Part shown: positions 1-5,106 of the stretch, in pieces | How the letters are laid out: each line of letters starts with the position of its first letter | How positions within the stretch are numbered: the stretch's first letter is position 1 | Origin: Streptosporangiaceae bacterium | GTDB taxonomy: Bacteria; Actinomycetota; Actinomycetes; Streptosporangiales; Streptosporangiaceae | Direction: 5' to 3' | DNA: 6,489 bases | Assembly (NCBI GenBank): GCA_030050125.1 | Contig: JASIJN010000394.1 | Location: forward strand, 1-6,489 | Notes under the pieces: model-generated | What the model was told of the DNA's origin: nothing | The model's database searches: none | The model's input: the letters and a program-made list of their open reading frames with translations, nothing else | Position numbers and translations under genes: made by a program

Positions 1-1583
1 ACGCCGACGGTGAAGGTCGGCGGCGCGGTCTCGCCGGCCGGCCCGGGGCCCGGCCCGGCCAGGTCGCCCGCGTCGGCCAGGCCCGGCAGGTCGGCCAGGA
101 CGGCGAGCAGTTCCCTGGCCCCGGCCACCGAGGCGGTCAGCGTGCCGGCGTGGTCGCAGGTCGGCGAGAGCGGGAACACCCCGTCCACCGACAGCAGCCC
201 GAACGTGGGCTTGAGCCCCACCACGCCGCAGTAGGCGGCGGGGATCCGGATCGAGCCGCCGGTGTCCGTGCCCAGGGCCAGGTCACAGACGCCCGCCGCG
301 ACCAGGGCGGCCGAGCCGCCGGACGAGCCGCCCGAGGTGCGGGAGGGGTCGCGCGGGTTGCGGGTGTCGCCGACCTCGGGGTGGGCGAAGCCCGCCGCGT
401 ACTCCAGGCACTGGGCGGTGGCGAACACCTCGGCCCCGGCCGTCCGGAGCCGGCGGACCAGTTCCGCGTCGTGTCCGGCCGGGTCCGGGTCGCTCGCCGG
501 GCTGCCGCAGCGAGTCGGCACGCCAGCCACGGCGATGATGTCCTTGATCGCCACCGGGCGCCCGGCCAGGGGGCCCGCGGCCGCGCGCTGCGGGGCCCCG
601 ATCACCGACGCGACCGCGTTGAGCGGCCGGCCCAGGCGTTCCAGCCGCTCGTAGGCGGCCAGCAGGTCGAGGTTGGCCCGCTCGCAGGTCCGTCGGCCCT
701 GCTCGATCTCAGTGATCAGCTCAACCACGCGGCGCAGCATAGGTCCCTTCAGCCCGCCCAGGTGCGCGGGCACCTCGGTCGGCCGGTGGCGCACCATCAG
801 GTCCCGGTAGATCCCTGAGTGGGTCTTGGCCGATCGCCGGTTGAACGCGACCAGCGGCGGCAGCGATCCTTCCAGGTCGTCGGGGTCGAACCCGTCGAAC
901 GGCATCGGCGGGACCGGGGCCTGGTCGAGCACCTCGCGGGCGACGGCCACCAGCAGCGGGGTGTAGGCGGGGTCCTCGAGCCCGTCGGCGATCGACAGGT
1001 CGCTGACCGCGATCGCGGCCAGCATCGCGCCGTACGCCTCCTTGCCCCAGAGGTAGCCGAGGATGTGCTCGGTGACCTTGGAGTCCGCGATGTCCTCGGC
1101 CAGGGACCTGACCCGGTTGGTGATCACGCCGTCCAGCTCGCCGATCATGAAGGTCTCCCGGCTTCCGCGCAGCACCACCCCGGGGGCGGTCACGTCGGCG
1201 CCGAAGTTGACGAACGCCTCCACCACGCGTGAGCGCCCGACGGCGTCCGCGATCACGTCCGCGTTCAGCCCGTTCTGCAGCGAGACGACGTAGCCGTCCC
1301 CGCGCATCCGCCCGGCCAGGAAGGCCACGGCGGCGGCGGTGTGCTGCGACTTGACCGCCAGCAGGACCGGCCCGTCCAGCCGCTCCGGCAGGTCTTCGGG
1401 CAGCACCGCGGGCACCTTGACGGTGAAGTTCTCGATCGGCCCCTCGATCCGCAGGCCGCTCGAGTTGATCGCCCCGACCACGGCCGGGTCGGCGTCGCTG
1501 ACCAGGACGTCATGGCCGTCGCGCACCAGCCCGGCGGCGACGGTGCCCCCGATCGCGCCGCAGCCAAGTACGACGTAGCGCAT
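1..1583 (-). CDS. Ketopantoate-reductase-like / amidase-signature fusion protein (3' end outside window)
   Basis: One frame is open from ATG 1583 to the window edge (527 codons). An in-frame TGA at 1601-1599 rules out an earlier start; a weak GGGGG lies 4 nt upstream. Residues 1-~310 are a KPR-type NAD(P) enzyme: GCGAIGG at 7-13, K78, SLQNG at 101-105, probable catalytic K181 and E270, and the C-terminal 'THSGIYRDL...RPTEV' and '[11 protein letters not shown]' blocks. From about residue 313 it is an amidase-signature hydrolase: '[12 protein letters not shown]' with K347, TSGGSSGGS with cis-Ser S420, and [11 protein letters not shown] with nucleophile S444. The 73 and 24 residue spacings fit the Lys-Ser-Ser triad (FAAH 142-217-241). 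The usual amidase N-terminal helices are absent; the last KPR helix runs directly into 'LGRPLNAV'. By hand alignment, the pantoate-binding Asn180, Asn184 and Ser244 of E. coli PanE are G185, A189 and G257, so the reductase substrate is probably not ketopantoate. No signal peptide is seen, so the protein is likely cytoplasmic. It is divergent from the asparaginase-like gene. Both domain assignments are firm; substrates are unknown. Confidence 0.88.
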   Translation of the reverse strand, partial: MRYVVLGCGAIGGTVAAGLVRDGHDVLVSDADPAVVGAINSSGLRIEGPIENFTVKVPAVLPEDLPERLDGPVLLAVKSQHTAAAVAFLAGRMRGDGYVVSLQNGLNADVIADAVGRSRVVEAFVNFGADVTAPGVVLRGSRETFMIGELDGVITNRVRSLAEDIADSKVTEHILGYLWGKEAYGAMLAAIAVSDLSIADGLEDPAYTPLLVAVAREVLDQAPVPPMPFDGFDPDDLEGSLPPLVAFNRRSAKTHSGIYRDLMVRHRPTEVPAHLGGLKGPMLRRVVELITEIEQGRRTCERANLDLLAAYERLERLGRPLNAVASVIGAPQRAAAGPLAGRPVAIKDIIAVAGVPTRCGSPASDPDPAGHDAELVRRLRTAGAEVFATAQCLEYAAGFAHPEVGDTRNPRDPSRTSGGSSGGSAALVAAGVCDLALGTDTGGSIRIPAAYCGVVGLKPTFGLLSVDGVFPLSPTCDHAGTLTASVAGARELLAVLADLPGLADAGDLAGPGPGPAGETAPPTFTVG

Positions 1584-1730
1584 GGCGCCCCCAGGTCGTC
1601 AGCGGCGGACCACCGGCCCGCGTGCATGTCCGAGTCTCGACAACTCCAGGCCTCGCCGCCACATTAGCAGAAAACAAAGGTTTGTTTTTGCTCGGGTCGG
1701 TGTGGCGTTCTGCGGCGGGCCAGGCGGACA
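1584..1730. promoter_or_regulatory. Divergent intergenic promoter region
   Basis: This 147 bp gap separates the start codons of the KPR-amidase fusion (leftward) and the asparaginase-like gene (rightward), so it must hold promoters for both unless one is transcribed from elsewhere. Its centre is strikingly AT-rich compared with the rest of the window. On the minus strand TAATGT (complement of 1661-1666) is a possible -10 for the fusion gene and would give a leader of roughly 70 nt. I see no convincing -10/-35 pair for the rightward gene. The promoter calls are inference. Confidence 0.55.
1666..1692. promoter_or_regulatory. Inverted repeat, probable operator
   Basis: The core is a perfect inverted repeat: AAAACAAA (1671-1678), GG, TTTGTTTT (1681-1688). 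It extends outward as AGCA (1666-1669) matching TGCT (1689-1692), with an unpaired G at 1670, giving 12 matched pairs in all. It lies between two divergent start codons and touches a candidate leftward -10 (1661-1666), as expected for a dimeric regulator's operator. The LacI-type regulator encoded at 3626-4681 is the obvious candidate binder, but the GG centre is not the CG centre usual in LacI-family sites, so another regulator is possible. Confidence 0.6.
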
Positions 1731-2708
1731 ATGGTGGCCGTGACGAGCCCGAGGATGTGCGGACCAGCCATGACGCCCTTGATGATCGCCAGCGAGCGAG
1801 GCGAGGTCGGGCTGCCCGCCGGTATTGAACTGCTCCGCGCCGGGGCCTGCGCGCTGGACGCGGTGGAGGCCGCCGTCCGCGTCGTGGAAGCCGACGAGGA
1901 CAACCACACCGTCGGCGTCGGCGGCCTGCCGAACCTGCTCGGCGAGGTGGAGCTCGATGCGTCGATCATGGACGGGGCGACCCGGCGCGCGGGCGCGGTG
2001 GCCGCGGTCACCGGCTTCCCCCATCCGATCTCCATTGCGCGGGCCGTCTGCGAGCGGCTGCCGCAGCACGTCATGCTGGTCGGCGCGGGAGCGGAACGGT
2101 TCGCCGACGAGGTCGGCATTGGGCGCGGGCCGACCCTGACCGACGAGGCCCGGCAGAGGTGGCGGGAAGGTCTGTCCGCCGCGGGGATCGAGGCCGCGGA
2201 GGCCAGGCTCGGCCCGGGCGAGCGGGCCTACCGCGAGCAGGTGCTGGAGCGGCTGGCGGCGATGGGAGTGCCGGACGGCCCGTGGGACACGGTCGACGTG
2301 CTCGCTCTCGACGCCGGCGGCAACCTGGCGGTCGGCGTGAGCACCAGCGGCTATCCCTGGAAGTACCCGGGCCGGATCAGCGACTCGGCGATCATCGGCG
2401 CGGGCAACTACTGCGACAACCGGATCGGCGGCGCCGCCTGCACCGGGCGCGGGGAACTGGCCATCCGGGCCACCACCGCGCGCTCGGTGCTGCAGGCGCT
2501 GGCCGCGGGCGGCGACCCGGCAAAGGCATGCGCCGAGGCGCTCGCGGAGACGCTGGAGCTGCCCGACAAGTTCCGCTCGCCGTTGCAGGCCCTGTGCCTG
2601 ACCCCGGACGGCCGCCACGGCGGTGCCTCCACCGTGCCCGGGGCCACCTACAGCGTGATGACCATCGAGGACGAGACCTTCCGGATCGAGGAGCGGAGAC
2701 AGATTTGA
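1731..2708 (+). CDS. N4-(beta-N-acetylglucosaminyl)-L-asparaginase / isoaspartyl peptidase-like Ntn hydrolase
   Basis: A 325-residue member of the T2 (aspartylglucosaminidase/plant-type asparaginase) family, which hydrolyses asparagine side-chain amides, N-glycosyl-asparagine or isoaspartyl bonds. Family members self-cleave before a Thr that becomes the N-terminal nucleophile; here the site is D186/T187. R215 (T+28), D218 (T+31) and T238-G239 (T+51) match the substrate-binding Arg, Asp and Thr-Gly of human AGA exactly in spacing. 'ALDAVEAAVRVVE', 'LPNLLGEVELDASIMDG' and 'GAGNYCDN' are further family blocks. Differences: the Trp near the N-terminus of classical AGA ('TW') is replaced ('ASERG'), and T+2 is Asp, not Gly. 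No signal peptide is visible, so a cytoplasmic enzyme is likely. It is first of the rightward genes and overlaps the M55 peptidase gene by 4 nt. The start is uncertain: no strong ribosome site precedes ATG 1731, and ATG 1758 or 1770 would still keep the fold. Glycosyl-Asn versus isoaspartyl preference cannot be settled by eye. Confidence 0.9.
   Translation: MVAVTSPRMCGPAMTPLMIASERGEVGLPAGIELLRAGACALDAVEAAVRVVEADEDNHTVGVGGLPNLLGEVELDASIMDGATRRAGAVAAVTGFPHPISIARAVCERLPQHVMLVGAGAERFADEVGIGRGPTLTDEARQRWREGLSAAGIEAAEARLGPGERAYREQVLERLAAMGVPDGPWDTVDVLALDAGGNLAVGVSTSGYPWKYPGRISDSAIIGAGNYCDNRIGGAACTGRGELAIRATTARSVLQALAAGGDPAKACAEALAETLELPDKFRSPLQALCLTPDGRHGGASTVPGATYSVMTIEDETFRIEERRQI
2695..2698 (+). 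promoter_or_regulatory. Ribosome binding site for the M55 peptidase gene
   Basis: GGAG lies 6 nt before TTG 2705, inside the last codons of the asparaginase-like gene. It supports TTG as the start. The next residues (KIFLSSDMEG) align with the N-terminus of DppA, which begins only a few residues before its metal-binding DxE. Confidence 0.65.
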
Positions 2709-3529
2709 AGATCTTCCTGTCCAGCGACATGGAGGGCACCGCGGGCGTCGTCGACTGGGAGCAGTGCGTCGGAGACGGGCCCGCGGCGGCGGCCGGGCGG
2801 CGGCTGCTGCTCGCCGAGGTCAACGCGGCCATCGAGGGGGCGCTGGCCGGGGGCGCCACCGAGATCGTGGTCAACGACTCGCACTCCAAGATGCGCAACC
2901 TGCCGCCCGGCGAGCTGGCCGGCCAGGCGTCCTACATCTCCGGCAGCCACAAGCCGCTCTACATGATGCAGGGCCTGGACGGCGGCTTCGACGCGGTGCT
3001 GTTCGTCTCCTATCACGGCTCGGTGGGCGCACCCGCCGGGCTGTCGCACACCTACAACCCGCGCGCGGTCGTCGAGGCCCGGCTGGACGGCGTCGTTACG
3101 GGGGAGGCCGGGATCAACGCGCTGGTGGCCGCGCACTATGCCGTGCCGGTCGTGCTGGTGACCGGGGACCGCTGCGCGTGCGAGGAAACCGCCGCGCTGA
3201 TCCCGGGCGTCCACACGGCGGTGGTCAAGGAGCCGGACAGCCGGGTCGCGGCGCACAGCCTGCATCCGACGCGGGCGTGCGCCCTGATCCGGGAGGCCGC
3301 CGAGAAGGCCGTGGCCGGCGCGGCCGCCGCCGAGCCGCCGCCGCTGGCGTCGGCCACTCTCGAGGTATCGGTCCGCACCACCGACGTGGCCGAGGCGGCC
3401 AGCTGGGTCCGCGGCGTCGACCGGACCGGGCCGCGCGAGCTGCGCATCCGGGGCAACGACCCGCTGGAGACGTACCGGTCGTTCTGTGCCGCGATCCTGC
3501 TTACCCGCGCGGTCGCCGAGACGGCGTGA
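2705..3529 (+). CDS. dppA: M55 family zinc D-aminopeptidase, DppA-like
   Basis: A 274-residue protein matching B. subtilis DppA, a self-compartmentalising, zinc-dependent peptidase that releases N-terminal D-amino acids (D-Ala, D-Gly) from short peptides. With TTG 2705 as residue 1, the metal ligands and active-site residues fall almost exactly on DppA numbering: D8 and E10 (SSDMEG), H60 (NDSH), H104 (SYHG), H115 (LSHTYNP) and E134 (DppA E133, 'TGEAGINA'). Length is normal for the family and the active site looks intact. No signal peptide is present, so it should act in the cytoplasm on imported or turned-over peptides. The TTG overlaps the upstream TGA in a TTGA tetranucleotide, so the two hydrolases are probably translationally coupled. 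The family is certain; the D-residue preference is inherited from the family, and some M55 members act on other peptides, so the symbol is by homology. Confidence 0.92.
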   Translation: MKIFLSSDMEGTAGVVDWEQCVGDGPAAAAGRRLLLAEVNAAIEGALAGGATEIVVNDSHSKMRNLPPGELAGQASYISGSHKPLYMMQGLDGGFDAVLFVSYHGSVGAPAGLSHTYNPRAVVEARLDGVVTGEAGINALVAAHYAVPVVLVTGDRCACEETAALIPGVHTAVVKEPDSRVAAHSLHPTRACALIREAAEKAVAGAAAAEPPPLASATLEVSVRTTDVAEAASWVRGVDRTGPRELRIRGNDPLETYRSFCAAILLTRAVAETA

Positions 3530-3598
3530 CGCAGCCTCGCCGCGGCGCGCATGATGAGGGACGCTGGTCGGGTGGACCGAGCGGGGATGACAGGTGAA

Positions 3599-3669
3599 GC
3601 GGGAGCGACCAGCGAAGGCCGGGCGGTGACGGCATCGCATCCCGAAGGCCGCGGCGGGAGCGACCAGCG
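3599..3669 (+). repeat. 16 bp direct repeat, two copies 55 bp apart
   Basis: gcgggagcgaccagcg occurs perfectly at 3599-3614 and again at 3654-3669. The two copies flank the preferred GTG start of the LacI-type regulator. Because 55 is not a multiple of 3, an upstream start would have the copies translated in different frames. The repeat is therefore a DNA-level feature, not a peptide repeat. It may be a binding site pair or a small duplication. Confidence 0.7.
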
Positions 3670-4681
3670 CCCTGACGGTCCGCGCCGCTCCCGGCTGGTG
3701 GACATCGCCGAGGCCGTCGGAGTGCACGTGTCGACGGTGTCGCGGGTGCTCAACGGGGACCCGGCGCAGTCGATCCGCCCCGAGGTCTACGAGCGGATCC
3801 TGGCCACCGCGCGCCAGCAGGGCTACCGGCCGAACGCGCTGGCCCGGGCGCTCAAGCGCCGCCGTACCGGGGCGCTCGCGCTGGTGGTCCCGCTGCTGCG
3901 CAACCCGATCTGGGCCCGGCTGCAGCGAGGCGCCCTGCAGCAGGCCCGCGACCGCGGCTATGTCATCATGATCATGGAGGAGCCGACCGAGGACCCCAGG
4001 CCGCCCGCGGACTACGGCTACCTGGTCGAGGAGAGCCGCGCCGACGGCCTGCTGCTGGCCACCGCGCTGCGGATACCCGGGCACGCGGCCGGGATGAACG
4101 GCCCGCCGCACGTCTACGTCAACCGGCGCGGGCCGGACCGCGGTCACGACGTCATCATGGACGAGCCCGGCGCGATCCGGATGTTCCTTGACTGCGGGGC
4201 CGGGCTAGGCCACCGCAACTTCGCCCTGCTGGACGGGCCGCCCGAGGTGGACACCGTGTACCGGAGGGTCGGCGCGGCCAGGCGGGCCTGCGCCGCCCGG
4301 GGGCTCGGCCTCGCCGTCCGGCACGCCGCTCCGACCGAGGACGGCGGCTACGACGCCACCACGCGCATGCTGCGGCGCGGCCCGCGGCCCACGTTCTGCG
4401 GGGTGGGCAGCCTCAACCAGGTGTTCGGGGTGATGGCCGCGCTTCGCGAGGCGGGCGTCGAGGTGCCGGGCGAGATGTCCCTGGTGAGCTTCGACGACGA
4501 CGAGTGCCTGACCTACCTCGAGGTCCCGGTGGCCAGCATCAGGATGCCGCTGTCCGAGCTCGGCGCCGCCGCCGTCGACGCGCTGATCGCCCGCATCGAG
4601 GGAGCGCCCGCGGGCGACGTCATGGTCCGGGAGCCGATGAGCCTGATCCGGCGCGGATCCGTGGCCCTTCTGCCGCGCTAA
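3626..4681 (+). CDS. LacI/GalR family transcriptional regulator
   Basis: A DNA-binding regulator, 351 residues from GTG 3626. The helix-turn-helix is 'VDIAEAVGVHVSTVSRVLN' (residues 25-43), followed by 'YRPNALARALKRRRTG', the hinge helix region, then a periplasmic-binding-protein-like effector domain with 'VVPLLRNPIWARLQRG', 'LGHRNFALLDGP' and 'VPGEMSLVSFDDDECLTYLEVPVASI'. Start choice: GAAGG lies 7 nt before GTG 3626. ATG 3551, 3554 and 3587 are in frame but would add up to 25 residues in a stretch with lower third-position GC and a tail unusual for LacI proteins. The usual 'ND' of the effector domain is replaced by 'LNQ' (GSLNQVFG), so the ligand pocket may be specialised. It begins about 100 bp after the M55 gene on the same strand, and by position it probably controls the hydrolase cluster, perhaps through the palindrome at 1666-1692. 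The effector is unknown. Confidence 0.9.
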   Translation: MTASHPEGRGGSDQRPDGPRRSRLVDIAEAVGVHVSTVSRVLNGDPAQSIRPEVYERILATARQQGYRPNALARALKRRRTGALALVVPLLRNPIWARLQRGALQQARDRGYVIMIMEEPTEDPRPPADYGYLVEESRADGLLLATALRIPGHAAGMNGPPHVYVNRRGPDRGHDVIMDEPGAIRMFLDCGAGLGHRNFALLDGPPEVDTVYRRVGAARRACAARGLGLAVRHAAPTEDGGYDATTRMLRRGPRPTFCGVGSLNQVFGVMAALREAGVEVPGEMSLVSFDDDECLTYLEVPVASIRMPLSELGAAAVDALIARIEGAPAGDVMVREPMSLIRRGSVALLPR

Positions 4682-4790
4682 GGCGGACCCCGGTCCCGGG
4701 ATAGGGCAGTTGCCCGATGCGCGTCCCCCGGGCTTACGGCGAACCTCGACAGTGCCGGGCCAGGACGGCCCGCAGATCGAGGAGGACATC
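4682..4790. other. Intergenic gap with two short palindromes
   Basis: Just after the regulator's TAA are GGACC-CC-GGTCC (4685-4696) and GGGCA-GT-TGCCC (4704-4715), with centres 19 bp apart. No T-run follows, so they are poor intrinsic terminators. They could be a weak terminator, paired operators upstream of the small gene, or chance in GC-rich DNA. Confidence 0.35.
4779..4785 (+). promoter_or_regulatory. Strong ribosome binding site for the 77-residue protein
   Basis: GAGGAGG lies 5 nt before ATG 4791, the clearest Shine-Dalgarno in the window. It fixes the start there and not at the in-frame ATG 4710, which lies in weakly coding sequence. Confidence 0.75.
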
Positions 4791-5024
4791 ATGCATCCGC
4801 AGATCGCGCAGCGCCTCGTTGCCGACCGGATCAGCGAATGGCGTGACCTCGCGGCGCAGGAGCGGCTGCTGCGCGCCGCCGACAGCGGCCGGGACACCGC
4901 GCCGAAGCCAGCGGCTGACCTGCTCAGGCCGTGGGCCAGGCTAGGCCGTCGCACAGAGGACTTGGTCACGGACGAGGAGGCGGGCATGGCGGATCAGTGC
5001 CCGTCGGGTAGGCGGGCCGCGTGA
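4791..5024 (+). CDS. Small hypothetical protein (77 residues)
   Basis: I do not recognise a named family. The N-terminal half ('MHPQIAQRLVADRISEWRDL' then 'AAQERLLRAAD') is rich in Ala, Arg, Leu and Glu and should form an amphipathic helix. It resembles the short helical hypothetical proteins common in actinobacteria that begin 'MHP/MNP..A..L...R'. The C-terminal half is basic, then acidic and polar, with 'LLRPWARLGRR' and 'TEDLVTDEEAG'. There are no Cys pairs, signal peptide or hydrophobic membrane segment. It stands alone, about 110 bp after the LacI-type gene and about 80 bp before the LAL gene. The strong ribosome site supports real translation. It may be separately regulated. Function unknown. 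Confidence 0.62.
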   Translation: MHPQIAQRLVADRISEWRDLAAQERLLRAADSGRDTAPKPAADLLRPWARLGRRTEDLVTDEEAGMADQCPSGRRAA

Positions 5025-5106
5025 GGTGAGCGCCACGGCCGGCCCGCCGGGCGCATGGGCAGGAGGCGAGGACACCAGGGCCGGCGCGGACTGCCATGCT
5101 GACGAC

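Noticed and set aside
600..720. Two separate genes, with the amidase starting on its own near 720-600
   Set aside because: There is no stop between the KPR and amidase parts, and an amidase start here would fall inside the conserved KPR C-terminus with no room for a normal amidase N-terminus.
150..1232. Plus-strand open frames (150-818 and 819-1232) opposite the fusion gene
   Set aside because: Biased Arg/Gly-rich translations without motifs; the minus strand carries conserved KPR and amidase blocks throughout.
1666..1692. Palindrome as an intrinsic terminator
   Set aside because: It lies between divergent start codons with no gene converging on it, and its stem is mostly A-T pairs.
1599..2618. 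Minus-strand open frame (about 339 codons) opposite the asparaginase-like gene
   Set aside because: No motif; it is the complement of a gene whose nucleophile and substrate residues are exactly spaced.
2648..4147. Long minus-strand open frame (about 499 codons) antisense to the M55 and LacI genes
   Set aside because: Its translation is low-complexity, rich in Arg, Gly, Ala, Pro and His, with no family motifs, while the plus-strand genes have intact catalytic and DNA-binding motifs. Long antisense frames are expected in very GC-rich DNA.
4710..4790. Longer form of the small protein starting at ATG 4710
   Set aside because: The added stretch looks non-coding, whereas ATG 4791 has a strong ribosome binding site at proper spacing.
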